Positions 1 to 9,400 of a DNA stretch of 58,485 nucleotides are shown in pieces. Source of the stretch: Uliginosibacterium gangwonense DSM 18521 (GTDB taxonomy: Bacteria > Pseudomonadota > Gammaproteobacteria > Burkholderiales > Rhodocyclaceae). Made by a program: the position numbers and the translations under genes. The DNA lies in assembly GCF_000373965.1 (NCBI RefSeq), contig NZ_KB892866.1, positions 16,980-75,464 of the forward strand. The letters are read 5' to 3'. Each line of letters begins with the position of its first letter. The first letter of the stretch is position 1. The notes under the pieces are model-generated. The model was not told where the DNA came from. It made no database searches and worked only from the letters and a program-made list of their open reading frames with translations.

Positions 1-116
1 CAAAGATTTGGACTTCACCATTCCCTAGTTCCAGCAACCTGGGTGGAAGCCCGGCAATACCGAGTAATAGTGCAAGTGCCGGACTCATCAGGCAACAGCG
101 AAGGGCGAATCAGCAT
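1..116 (-). pseudogene. Possible start of a TniQ-like gene, apparently frameshifted (partial)
   Basis: An ATG (116-114) lies two bases after the TAG stop of the upstream HTH gene, an arrangement typical of translational coupling. The first codons read MLIRPSLLPDES, which resembles the N-terminus of TniQ-family proteins. That frame then hits a stop after about 33 codons. The +1 frame is open from codon 11 to the window edge and gives a protein-like leucine-rich sequence (PALALLLGIAGLPPRLLELG). This suggests a frameshifted or decayed transposition gene. A chance short frame is a real alternative, because only about 115 bp are visible. Confidence 0.25.
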
Positions 117-118
117 GG

Positions 119-475
119 CTATTCCTTTCTATCCAGTACGGATGGGATGGGCGACGCGAGTGCTGACAAGGAACGGATGACGACGGCAAGTGCCTTGGCG
201 TGTGCCGCAGTGCCGTCCCAAGTCTGACGGAGGGCTTCGATGAGTTCCGTGTTCTGACAGACTGCCTCATGTGTCACACCTTGGGTCTTGCGCTCGGCGT
301 AGAGACAGACTTCTTCAAATAAGCGGGAGGGGCGCAGGTTGTGGCCACCCAGGATGCGGCTGACCTGCGCTTGGGAGGCGCTGACGGCCTCGGCGATCTC
401 TGTCTGGGAGATGCCAAGCTCCTGGAAGATCTGGCGGGCGCGTGTGGCCCTTGCCTGTAATTCAATCTCAATCAT
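119..475 (-). CDS. Small helix-turn-helix DNA-binding protein in the transposon
   Basis: A 118-residue protein. Residues about 20-45 (LGISQTEIAEAVSASQAQVSRIL) form a clear XRE/Cro-like helix-turn-helix, followed by a helical region of unknown role. It sits between tnsD and a possible further transposition gene, all on the same strand, so it is probably an element-encoded regulator. An inverted repeat CATGTAT/ATACATG overlaps the start codon and the upstream AT-rich stretch, which would suit autorepression. The family beyond the HTH fold was not recognised, and the target genes are inferred only from position. Confidence 0.7.
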   Translation of the reverse strand: MIEIELQARATRARQIFQELGISQTEIAEAVSASQAQVSRILGGHNLRPSRLFEEVCLYAERKTQGVTHEAVCQNTELIEALRQTWDGTAAHAKALAVVIRSLSALASPIPSVLDRKE

Positions 476-507
476 GTATTATGTATAGAAAAAAACATAT
501 ATACATG
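473..507. promoter_or_regulatory. Inverted repeat, candidate operator of the HTH gene
   Basis: CATGTAT (473-479) and ATACATG (501-507) form an inverted repeat with 21 bases between the arms, in an AT-rich stretch that covers the HTH start codon and its upstream region. The position suits autorepression by the HTH protein. Binding is inferred. Confidence 0.35.
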
Positions 508-611
508 CAAGGAGAAATAACGATAAGCAGCTTAACCGTGGTTCGCGTACTGTCAGATGGCATTACGAAGAGGCGATCACATGCGCTGTCGGCAAGTCGG
601 ATTTACTGAAG

Positions 612-2345
612 TCAGTCAAATAGATCTCTTGTCTCGCCTTGATGCTTGAGCGCGACATCCAGGCATTTGCGGGTCAGCGGAAGCCGGTCTAGCGCATTGA
701 GTTTGGCTTTGAGTTCGGGGACTTCCTGGTAGATCTGCCAAAGGCGAAGTTTTTTGTGTGGGTGTTCTGTCTTGATCTTTAATACAGCGTCTTTCACCTG
801 ATGGCTGAGGCACCGATCCCTCTCGTCCCATCGAACATGAGGTTTACTGGATTTGGCAGAAGATAGTGCCGGAATGGCATGCGCTTGGAGCCAGATTCGA
901 TCATTCCTGTATAGCCAAGCGTAGGTTGTAGGCTCAATACTGCGCAGGTATTTTGTTCCAAGCTTGGCATAGCGTTGGATCGCCTTTTCCCAATCCTTTC
1001 TGGCTTTCCGCTGAGCTTTCTCGAAGCGTGCTGCCTGCCATTGTGCGTGCAGCATTGGAGTGGTTCGGAGGATCTTGGTGATGGTTACCACGGCAAGCCC
1101 ATAGCGCTGAGCTGCCTCAGCCTTGTCCATGCCCCGTTGCAGAGCCTTTACAAGTCTTGCATGAAGTTCCGGTTTAAGGACTTTTGCACGGCGATGAACT
1201 ACGATCCCGCATCGTGCCGCCCAGACCATTGCCGTGGTGATATCGACCTGCAAGTGGCTGGCCAGTCTGCGCATGCTGTAGTGCTCGACATCAACGAGCC
1301 TGTGGATTTCTGTTGCAGGAGTTTCGGGCAGGGTTTGGGAGTATGCCTGCTGACGGCCTGAAGGAAAGACACTCACTTGCTGCATTTGTCCGTAGCGCTG
1401 CAAGAATGCGCCAGCATCGCCGTACAGCCAGTCAATCAGCAGGAAGTGACGGATCGGGTGAGTGCCTGAGCGCATGGGGCGCAGCAATCGGCTCACCTGG
1501 GTCTGGGCCTCTTCAACGGTGATGGGAAGCGTGGCAAATTCCGGAATCTTATGCAATCCTTCCACATATGTCAGAAAGTCTTCTGCGATTAATCTTTGGC
1601 GTCGCTTACCTGCAGGTGTAAGGTAGTTTTTGTCAGCCAGTGCGGCGTCATAGCATCGCTGCAATTGTTCTATTTGCAAATGACCGCGTACCTGTGCGTT
1701 CACCAAGTCAATAATCAATGCTCCAAGATGAGCCAACCTGTCTTCACATTTGATGAAGGCGCGCTGTGTGGCGGACGACCAAGCGCGAAATTGACGGCTA
1801 TCCGGCAGATGCCACAGAAATCGTTCGGCACCCGAGGATTTAAGGCGTGATTCACGCAATGGGATATGGTGTAGCGGACAGATCCAGACACCTGGACACT
1901 GATGGGTGAGGTGCCAGTAAGCGACGCCATGTCGCTCCACATCTGCTTGCATGCAGAGCGGACATGCCTTGAGGGGGTGGTTGGCCCTGAAACGACTGGT
2001 CAGCAGACCAAGCTTGAGTTTGAAATGTGCAAGTGAATGCCCGCACAAGGCATCCACGAAATCCTGACATTCAGGTTCATCCAGAAAGATTCGGTAATAC
2101 TTATAGAGCGTATGCGTCTTGGCGATATCTGTAGCGCTTCCCAATAGGCCTTTGGTGTTCTGCGCAAATTCTGTGAGTCGGGTTGGGAAGTCGTGCTGAC
2201 TCCCTCCCCGGTGGTGACCAAACAGAATCTGCGTGGTACTTCCCGCCAGCGGGTAGCCCCAGAGCTTATGTAGACGGCTGGCCAGACTGAAGACCGTTTC
2301 GTCTTCAAGCCAAGGGACAAGGAACACCACTTGTTGTTCCTGCAT
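612..2345 (-). CDS. tnsD: TnsD-like target-selection protein of a Tn7-like transposon
   Basis: A 577-residue protein (Tn7 TnsD has 508). TnsD recognises the 3' end of glmS and directs transposition to the attTn7 site through TnsC. The N-terminal TniQ-type half carries a CCCH zinc finger at Cys128, Cys131, Cys156 and His159. The C-terminal half has the TnsD signatures YAWLYRNDRIWL, VRWDERDR and LPLTRKCL. An SD sequence GGAGG lies 7 bases before the ATG. The gene reads away from glmS and is the nearest gene to the element end, unlike Tn7, where tnsA is nearest. Its position directly downstream of glmS fits its function. It looks intact. Confidence 0.92.
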   Translation of the reverse strand: MQEQQVVFLVPWLEDETVFSLASRLHKLWGYPLAGSTTQILFGHHRGGSQHDFPTRLTEFAQNTKGLLGSATDIAKTHTLYKYYRIFLDEPECQDFVDALCGHSLAHFKLKLGLLTSRFRANHPLKACPLCMQADVERHGVAYWHLTHQCPGVWICPLHHIPLRESRLKSSGAERFLWHLPDSRQFRAWSSATQRAFIKCEDRLAHLGALIIDLVNAQVRGHLQIEQLQRCYDAALADKNYLTPAGKRRQRLIAEDFLTYVEGLHKIPEFATLPITVEEAQTQVSRLLRPMRSGTHPIRHFLLIDWLYGDAGAFLQRYGQMQQVSVFPSGRQQAYSQTLPETPATEIHRLVDVEHYSMRRLASHLQVDITTAMVWAARCGIVVHRRAKVLKPELHARLVKALQRGMDKAEAAQRYGLAVVTITKILRTTPMLHAQWQAARFEKAQRKARKDWEKAIQRYAKLGTKYLRSIEPTTYAWLYRNDRIWLQAHAIPALSSAKSSKPHVRWDERDRCLSHQVKDAVLKIKTEHPHKKLRLWQIYQEVPELKAKLNALDRLPLTRKCLDVALKHQGETRDLFD

Positions 2346-2505
2346 GACTTTGCCTCCACCCAGTCAAGTCATCTCTTCTTTTGCTCATGAGCATTCGGAG
2401 AAGACTGCGTTTTTGGAGAATGATCGTCCAGAAAAGCCGTTTTTACGCCTCGAATCAAGCAAACAAACCCATGTGCTAATGCATTGTTTTATTGAATAAA
2501 ATCTT

Positions 2506-2680
2506 CAGTTCGCGACTTTATTGCACTGTTTTGGTGAAGTGCAGCCAAACGTGATCAATTGCGCGCAAACAAAAGCCCTGCGGGCGTTTGAGCGATTCCG
2601 CAGGGCTGGGTGGTAGTTCGCGACTTTAATAACCAGTTCGCGACTATAATTGTCGCGAATAAAAATTGTCACGGAACACA
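2506..2680. repeat. Transposon end with TnsB-type binding repeats
   Basis: Three near-identical repeats share AGTTCGCGACT: 2506-2523, 2614-2631 and 2634-2651. A partial copy in the form TTGTCGCGAATAAAAATTG lies at 2649-2667, and the candidate terminus follows at 2668-2680. On the minus strand the first reads CAATAAAGTCGCGAACTGAA, close to the Tn7 TnsB site CAATAAAGTCTTAAACTGAA. The spacing is loose inside and dense at the tip, as at Tn7 ends. These are most likely transposase-binding sites. Confidence 0.75.
2571..2607 (-). terminator. Rho-independent terminator inside the transposon end
   Basis: AGCCCTGCGG (2574-2583) pairs perfectly with CCGCAGGGCT (2598-2607). On the minus strand the stem is followed by TTTTG. 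It would stop transcripts running from glmS into the element, between two TnsB-type sites. Confidence 0.7.
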
Positions 2681-2687
2681 GGGATGA

Positions 2688-4532
2688 TTATTCCACTGTC
2701 ACACTCTTTGCCAGATTGCGTGGTTTATCAACGTCTGTGCCGCATGCGCATGCAGTGTGATATGCCAATAGTTGGAGTGGCACGACGTGGAGAATGGGGG
2801 AGAGTACGCCGTAGTGCTCTGGCATGCGGATGACATGGACGCCTTCCTGGCTTTCGATCTTGGAGTCTGCGTCTGCAAAGACGTAGAGTTCCCCTCCGCG
2901 TGCGCGTACTTCCTGCATATTGCTTTTGAGTTTGTCGACGAGGGTGTCATTGGGGGCGATGGTGACGACGGGCATTTGGTCGTCCACTAATGCGAGTGGG
3001 CCGTGCTTGAGTTCGCCTGCCGGGTAGGCTTCGGCGTGGATGTAGGAGATTTCCTTGAGTTTGAGTGCGCCTTCCAGGGCGATGGGGTAGTGCATGCCGC
3101 GCCCGAGAAAAAGGGCGTGGTGCTTGCGGGTGAAGTCTTGTGCCCAGGCGATGACTTGGGGTTCCAGGGCGAGCACAGCCTGCAGGGCGACGGGGAGGTG
3201 GCGCATGGAGCGCAGGTATTCGGTTTCCTGCTCGTCAGTCAGCCTGTTGTGGACTTGGGCGATGCTGAGGGTGAGGAGGAATAGGGCTGCCAGTTGGGTG
3301 GTGAAGGCTTTGGTGGAGGCGACGCCGATCTCGACACCTGCGCGGGTGATGTAGGCGAGTTTGCATTCGCGCACCATGGCGCTGGTCGATACGTTGCAGA
3401 TGGTGAGGGTGTATTCCATGCCCAGGCTGCGCGCGTGTTTGAGTGCTGCGATGGTGTCAGCCGTTTCGCCGGATTGGGAGATGGTGACGACCAGGGTTTT
3501 GGGGTTGGGGACGCTGTCGCGGTAGCGGTATTCGCTGGCGATTTCGACTTGCGTGTTGATCTTGGCGATGGATTCGAGCCAGTATTTTGCGGTGCAGCCT
3601 GCGTAGTAGCTGGTGCCGCAGGCGAGGATGAGAACGGAGTCGATGTCTTTGAAAATTTTGTAGGCGTCGTCGCCGAAGAGTTCTGGAGTGATGCTTTCGA
3701 TGCCTTGCAGGGTGTCGCCAATCGCGCGCGGTTGCTCGAAGATTTCCTTTTGCATGAAGTGGCGGTAGGGGCCGAGTTCGGCTGCGCCGCTGTGGGCATA
3801 TACGGTGCGAACGGGGCGATCTACACGTGCAAAGCCATCGCCGACGCGGGATTCGACCCAGTATTTGCCGATCTGGAGGTCGACCACGTCTTTGTCTTCG
3901 AGATAGACGATCTGGTTGGTGACGCCTGCCAGTGCCATGGCGTCGGAGGCGAGGAAGTTTTCTCCGCCTTGTTCGCCTACGCCCATGACCAGCGGGCTGC
4001 CTTCTCGGGCGCCAATGATGCGGTGGGGTTCATCGCGGCAGAATACGGCAATGGCATATGCTCCCTTCAGGCGGAGCACGGCTTGTTTGACGGCGATAAA
4101 AAGATCGTTGTCATAATAGTAGTCAACCAGGTGGGCGATCACTTCGGTGTCGGTCTGGCTTTCAAAAACATACCCCTTGGCGCGTAATTCGGCTCGCAGC
4201 TCTTCGTGGTTTTCTATGATGCCGTTATGCACCAGGGCGACGCGTGCATCGTCCAGCGAGGGGGAAATGTGCGGGTGTGCGTTATGTACGGCAGGTACGC
4301 CGTGGGTGGCCCAACGGGTGTGAGCGATGCCCGTGAAGCCTTCCACGTGGTCTTCCTGGATCTGGGTATCCAGTTCTGCCACGCGTGAGGTGCTGCGTGC
4401 CCGGCGTACGCCACCGTGCTGGTGTACGGCAACCCCGCAGGAGTCGTAACCACGGTATTCGAGGCGCTTGAGTCCTTCGACCAGGATGGAAACGATATTG
4501 CGTTGGGCAACAGCTGCGACGATTCCGCACAT
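2688..4532 (-). CDS. glmS: Glutamine--fructose-6-phosphate aminotransferase (isomerizing)
   Basis: A 614-residue cytoplasmic enzyme (E. coli 609) that makes glucosamine-6-phosphate from fructose-6-phosphate and glutamine, the first step to UDP-GlcNAc. The Cys after Met1 (MCGIVAA) is the class II amidotransferase nucleophile. The YRGYDS motif of the glutaminase domain is near residue 28. Two SIS sugar-isomerase domains fill the second half ([26 protein letters not shown]), and the C-terminus is the conserved [18 protein letters not shown] precedes the ATG. The 3' end is the Tn7 attachment target, and a Tn7-like element is inserted right behind the stop codon without damaging the gene. Confidence 0.98.
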   Translation of the reverse strand: MCGIVAAVAQRNIVSILVEGLKRLEYRGYDSCGVAVHQHGGVRRARSTSRVAELDTQIQEDHVEGFTGIAHTRWATHGVPAVHNAHPHISPSLDDARVALVHNGIIENHEELRAELRAKGYVFESQTDTEVIAHLVDYYYDNDLFIAVKQAVLRLKGAYAIAVFCRDEPHRIIGAREGSPLVMGVGEQGGENFLASDAMALAGVTNQIVYLEDKDVVDLQIGKYWVESRVGDGFARVDRPVRTVYAHSGAAELGPYRHFMQKEIFEQPRAIGDTLQGIESITPELFGDDAYKIFKDIDSVLILACGTSYYAGCTAKYWLESIAKINTQVEIASEYRYRDSVPNPKTLVVTISQSGETADTIAALKHARSLGMEYTLTICNVSTSAMVRECKLAYITRAGVEIGVASTKAFTTQLAALFLLTLSIAQVHNRLTDEQETEYLRSMRHLPVALQAVLALEPQVIAWAQDFTRKHHALFLGRGMHYPIALEGALKLKEISYIHAEAYPAGELKHGPLALVDDQMPVVTIAPNDTLVDKLKSNMQEVRARGGELYVFADADSKIESQEGVHVIRMPEHYGVLSPILHVVPLQLLAYHTACACGTDVDKPRNLAKSVTVE

Positions 4533-4689
4533 GAGCAGGTACTCCTTGTTGAGAGGGCTTGAATGCTGCGCATCTTAGCGAGATGGGTGTAAAATTGTCT
4601 TGCAAAATTTAATAGTTATTGAAATTAATGTTCTTTTGGCTTGTTGCGAGAAATTTTATTCCTAAAAATATGGTTTTTTGGAGGTTTTC

Positions 4690-5169
4690 TTGAAGAGTCT
4701 TGGATTGGATGCATGTGATTTGCGGATTCTTGCGTTGCTGCAACAGGATGCTTCGCTTTCAAATCAAGACCTTGCAGCGCAGGTCCATATCTCCCCGGCT
4801 ACTTGTTTGCGTCGTGTGCGCAGGCTTGAGGAGGCTGGGGCCATTGAGCGCAGGGTGGCGATTTTGTCGCAGGAGCTTTTGGGGGCAGGGCTGACCGCCA
4901 TCGTGGAAGTGACCTTGGATGAGCAGTCCAGCGATAAGCTGCGCGCTTTTGAAGCACGCGTTTTGAGCGAAGCGGCGGTGCAGCAGTGCTATCAGGTATC
5001 GTCGGGGATGGATTTCGTGTTGATCCTGCAGGTGCGAGACATGGAGAGCTACCACCGGGTCGCGCATCGCCTGTTGGCCGCAGATGTGAATGTGCGCAAT
5101 GTGCGCACATTCTTTTCGATCCACCGGGGTAAGTTTTCAACCCAGATTGATCTGCCGGATACGCCTTGA
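4690..5169 (+). CDS. Lrp/AsnC-family transcriptional regulator
   Basis: A 159-residue protein counted from TTG 4690, which has GGAGG five bases upstream; an upstream TTG at 4678 lies before this SD and is unlikely. The N-terminal winged HTH (ILALLQQDASLSNQDLAAQVHISPATCLRRVRRLEEAG) is classic Lrp/AsnC. The C-terminal half is the RAM ligand-binding fold (GMDFVLILQVRDMESYHRV). It is divergent from glmS, from which about 160 bp separate it. Members respond to amino acids or related metabolites; this one's ligand cannot be read from the sequence and no neighbour points to it. Confidence 0.9.
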   Translation: MKSLGLDACDLRILALLQQDASLSNQDLAAQVHISPATCLRRVRRLEEAGAIERRVAILSQELLGAGLTAIVEVTLDEQSSDKLRAFEARVLSEAAVQQCYQVSSGMDFVLILQVRDMESYHRVAHRLLAADVNVRNVRTFFSIHRGKFSTQIDLPDTP

Positions 5170-5223
5170 TCACCGGGTGGTCAAGGCGCCAACCAGTCGG
5201 CCTGCCAGAGTAGGGGCTGCGTT

Positions 5224-5637
5224 TTAATGCAGGGCCAGGTCAAGCTCTTGGGTGCCATCATTCTCCAGGTGTATTGCTAATTGCGCAAAGCTTGGGGCCC
5301 CGATGGTAAATGTGGGCCTGTGGCCAAAGCCATACGGTTCCATCGGCCAGTCTTCATCATTCCGGTCCAACATGCCGTTGCCGTTATCATCCTGATAGGC
5401 CGCAACCACATAATCTCCAGGAGGCAGAGCGGGGAAATCTGCAACCAGATTTTGGCTGGCCATTAGTTTTTGGCCCCGGTAAGGGTGCTTGGTTTGGTAT
5501 TGGTCCTGGGTGGCAAATACGGCCACCATGACAGGGGTGCTCTGATTCGAAAGATTGGTGAAATGCACGCGAATTTCACCGGCTTGGCTCGTAACGCAGC
5601 AGGCCAGACTCAGCATTGCGATGATGGGGCGTAACAT
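5224..5637 (-). CDS. DUF2141-family periplasmic protein
   Basis: A 137-residue protein with a signal peptide (MLRPIIAMLSLACCVTSQAG, predicted cleavage near residue 20). The mature part has the DUF2141 pattern: a beta-sandwich-like core, LPPGDYVVAAYQDDNGNGMLD, then the PMEPYGFG motif. The DxNxNxxxD run resembles a calcium-loop type sequence. An SD GGAGG precedes the ATG. The family's function is unknown. It is divergent from the PilZ gene, and nothing nearby indicates its role. Confidence 0.8.
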   Translation of the reverse strand: MLRPIIAMLSLACCVTSQAGEIRVHFTNLSNQSTPVMVAVFATQDQYQTKHPYRGQKLMASQNLVADFPALPPGDYVVAAYQDDNGNGMLDRNDEDWPMEPYGFGHRPTFTIGAPSFAQLAIHLENDGTQELDLALH

Positions 5638-5832
5638 GGTTTTTTCCTCCTGTGCATGAATGGTGATTCCATCCTATGCACCCGCTGCGTGTAAATGCAG
5701 TGCTATGAGATGAACTGCCTGAAGTGAGGCGTGAATCACCTGTTTTGCCTACCGACAGGAGGGGGATTGCCATGCTGTGTGGCCTTGGGGTTACGGCGCC
5801 TGGGTGCCATACTGGTGAAATAAGGAGCACTC

Positions 5833-6273
5833 ATGAACCACATGCGCAAATCTCCAGAGAGAGCGTATCTGCGGCATCCTGCAGAAATGCCGATCCATGT
5901 GCATTGCGAGCACGCCCCCAAACATGCCGCCCATAGAATGCACAACGTCTGCAGGGGCGGGCTGGCCTGTCGGTCCGATGCCCCCTTGCCGGTTGGTGCC
6001 CAGGTATCGATCTGCATCCCTGTTGTACATCCTCCGTTTGAAGTACCGGGTGAAGTGGTGTGGTGTCGCCGGATTGATGACACATGCTATGAACTCGGGC
6101 TTCGTTTTGTCTCTGCAGAAGATGCATTTGCTGCCCGGATGGTGGAGCAGCTGTGCCACATTGAGCGTTATCGACGTGAGGTGGCAGAGCAGGAGGGGCG
6201 TGCAATTGATGCTGAAACCGCTGCCGCAGAATGGATTGCCAAGTTCGCGGGGCACTTTCCGCGTATCAATTGA
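5833..6273 (+). CDS. PilZ-domain protein, probable cyclic-di-GMP effector
   Basis: A 146-residue cytoplasmic protein with SD AAGGAG six bases before ATG. The PilZ signatures are RxxxR at Arg10-Arg14 (RAYLR) and NVCRGG at 38-43. The second corresponds to the (D/N)xSxxG motif but with Cys instead of Ser. The beta-barrel segment PGEVVWCRR and a charged C-terminal helix (HIERYRREVAEQEGR) follow. It lies 138 bp upstream of a GGDEF-EAL gene on the same strand, so it may read out the second messenger that enzyme controls. The output target is not evident. The Ser-to-Cys change may alter affinity. Confidence 0.8.
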   Translation: MNHMRKSPERAYLRHPAEMPIHVHCEHAPKHAAHRMHNVCRGGLACRSDAPLPVGAQVSICIPVVHPPFEVPGEVVWCRRIDDTCYELGLRFVSAEDAFAARMVEQLCHIERYRREVAEQEGRAIDAETAAAEWIAKFAGHFPRIN

Positions 6274-6411
6274 TCCCATGTGGGCTGGCTTCTCAATTTG
6301 TTTCAAGCTTGTGCCGATAATCACATGAGTTGGTTTTGAGTTAAGCAAGCCGCGCCAGAAGGCAGGAACTGGCGTAGCGGACCAGGGTTTTTATCGTGGG
6401 GAGATCTGCTG

Positions 6412-9400
6412 GTGAGACAGGGGACTGCCGATTCCAATGCCACGATGCAGTGGTTGATGCTGATGCTGGCCGTGCTGGTTTCAGGCTGTCTGGTGGCTGT
6501 CGATCTGTACCAGAATCATCGTCGGGTGGATGAGCAGGAAAATGTCCGTCTGATGACCCAGGGGCGCGTTGTCCGCCAGAATGTGCTGCGCCAGCTGGAA
6601 AGCACCAATCACATGTTGCGCCTGCTGCAGGTTGAAAGCGGAGGCGATGCGCCATATCTGACCAAGCTGGCTCAAGGTGTGCCTGGCATTGATGCCTTGA
6701 TGGTGCTCGACGCCAAGGGCAGCATCTTCATGGCCAACCGCAGTTCGATGGTGGGGCAGGACATGAGCCAGTCGGCCATTGTTGACGCCATGCATCAAGG
6801 CCCGCCGCAACCCAAGTTATACGTGGCGCTGCCCCGGCCGGATGCCAAAGGTAGTCGCCAGATGCAGTTTGCCCGCATATTGCTGGCGCCCAATGGCGAA
6901 TATGCCGGGGCGGTGGTGGCAAACGTCAATGTCGACTACTTTTCCACCTTGCTGGAGTCCATTAACTATGCTCCGGACATGTGGGGGGCGATTCTCCATA
7001 GCGATGGCCGGGTGTTTCTGACTACGCCGGAGCGCCGCCCGGAAACCGCCCGCCAGGATCTGGCCGCATTGGCAGATTACTTCAAAGACTTTAAACCCCT
7101 GGGGCGGGCAGAGGAAATACAATCCAGACGGAATCAATTCGGCCGGGATACCTATCGCATGGCCATGCTGACCGTTGATGCGGATTTCTTTGCACCGAAC
7201 ACGCTGCTCTATATTGGCATCAGCCGCCAGAATTCAGCCATTTATGCGCCGTGGATGCGCGAACTTAAAATCCTGCTGGCGGGTTATGGCTTGATTGTTG
7301 CACTGCTGGTGGCGGGGTTCTGGTGGTATTTATGGCGGCAGTCTCACCAGCAAAGGCTGCTTGCCCGTACCGAGCGCCAACTGCAAAGCAGCGCCAGTCT
7401 GCTACAACTGGCAGCCAAGGCCATGGGCCTGGGGCAGTGGGAGTTCTATCCGCAGATCAGAAAAAACATCTGGGATGCGAACATGTTCGCCATCTACGAT
7501 GTGGACGACCCCAATCCCTCGGACTTCCATACCTATTGGACAGAACGAGTGTTGCTCGAAGACATCGAGCGTGTCTATCAGGAATTGGATGAAGCCTTAG
7601 CCGGATTGCGGCCTTATGACGTTCAGTTTCGGCTGCGTCGCCGCGATGGCGTCATTCGCACTGTGCGTAGCTGGGGGCACGTTTTCCGCGATGCCGACGG
7701 CGCGGTCGAACGTATTGTGGGGCTCGACGAAGACATCACGGAAAGGGTTCTGGCGGAGGAGCGCCTTGTTCAGCGTGAGCATGATCTGCAATCCATTCTG
7801 GATAATCTGCCCTCGTTGGTCGGGTATTGGGACAGTGATTTGCGCAACCGTTTCGGCAACCGTACCTATGGTGAATGGTTTCATGTTGATGCTTCAGTCA
7901 TGCCTGGCATGCACCTGTCTGAATTGCTCGGGGAAGAGAACTTCCAGCGCAACCTGCCCCGCGCACTGGCTGCCCTGCGTGGTGAAGCTCAACTGTTCAA
8001 CCAGGTTATTCCTCCGGACGATGGGCAGGGCGCGCGCCATACCTTGGTGCACTACATTCCGGACGTGCAAGAGGGGCAGGTGAATGGATTCTACGCCATG
8101 GTTTCCGATGTCACCGTCGCCAAAATTTCTGAAGACGCATTGCGTGAGAGTGAGCTGCGCTACCGGACATTGGCCCAGGTAGCGCCGGTAGGGATATTCT
8201 GTCTTGATGAAAATGCTGATTGCATTTATGTGAACGGGCATTGGCTCGATATTTGCGGCATGGCGGCTGAACATGCCTTTGGCCGGGTCTGGCTCGACAG
8301 CATTTATGGCAAGGATCGCCTGCGTGTCGAGAGTGAATGGCAGATGGCCATGCAATCGAATGCCAGCTACACGGGGGAATTCCGCTACCTGCGTGCCGAT
8401 GGGCAGATCGTCTGGGTGCTGGCAAGAATTGCAGCAGAACTCCTGCCCAATGGATTGTTGAAAGGATATGTGGGAACGCTGACGGACATTACGGCAATCA
8501 AAAAGGCCGAGGATGAGCTACGCCTGGCGGCTAACGTGTTTTCCTATACGCAGGATGGGATTGTCGTCACCAATGACCAGAACCTGATTATTGACGTCAA
8601 TCCGGCCTTCTCAAAAATTACCGGCTATTCACGAGAGGAGGCTTTGGGGCGTGACCCGCGTTTCCTTGGCTCCAAGCGCCAGTCCAAGGAGTTCTACACC
8701 CGCATGTGGCACAATCTGATGACGGACGGGTATTGGCGTGGTGAAATATGGAATCGGCGCAAGAGTGGTGAGGATTATGCTGAACTCATCTCCATCGCTG
8801 TGGTGCGCGGCAGTGGTGGTGGGCTGAAATACTATGTGGCCGTGTTCTCCGATATTACCCGTTATAAGAACTATGAAGCCGAATTGAGTCGGCTCGCCCA
8901 TTTTGACCCGCTGACTTCTCTGCCCAACCGGCGCATGCTGACCGATCGGCTGAGTCTGGCGATTGCCCGAGCCCGGCGGACAGGGCAATCCCTTGCGGTA
9001 TGCTATCTGGATTTGGATGGATTCAAGCCGGTCAATGACCGCTTTGGGCATGATGCGGGTGATCGGCTTTTGCTGGAGGTCTCCCGTCGTCTGCAGGAAG
9101 CGCTGCGTGCCGATGATACGGTGGCGCGCCTGGGGGGCGATGAATTCGTGCTGCTGCTCAATGGGGTGGCGCAAGTCGAAGAATGCCGGGTTGCCCTGCA
9201 GCGGATACTCACTGCGGTGGGCCTTTCACGCCTGGAAGACGTTCCGCTGGGAATTTCGGCAAGTATTGGTGTGACGCTGTTTCCCGAAGATGACGTTGAC
9301 GCAGATACGCTGTTGCGGCATGCCGATCAGGCGATGTATACCGCCAAGGAAGAAGGGCGGAATCGCTACCACATGTTTGACCCGAGGTATGACAAACAGG

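Larger units (their letters stand above)
1..2680. mobile_element. Tn7-like transposon, glmS-proximal end (partial)
   Basis: This is the part of a Tn7-like element that abuts glmS. It contains a tnsD homologue, a small HTH gene and an end region with repeated TnsB-type sites. Read outward-in on the minus strand, the end begins TGTGTTCC and then GACAAT; Tn7 itself begins TGTGGGCG followed by GACAAT. Position 2680 is therefore the best candidate boundary, and a 5-bp target duplication would be GGGAT (2681-2685). The element continues left of position 1, so tnsABC and the far end are not visible. The assignment of element type is strong; the exact terminal base is inferred. Confidence 0.8.

Noticed and set aside
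2506-2652. Repeats considered as a small CRISPR array
   Set aside because: Repeats are short, unevenly spaced (about 108 and 20 bp) and match TnsB sites at a Tn7-like end; no cas genes are visible.
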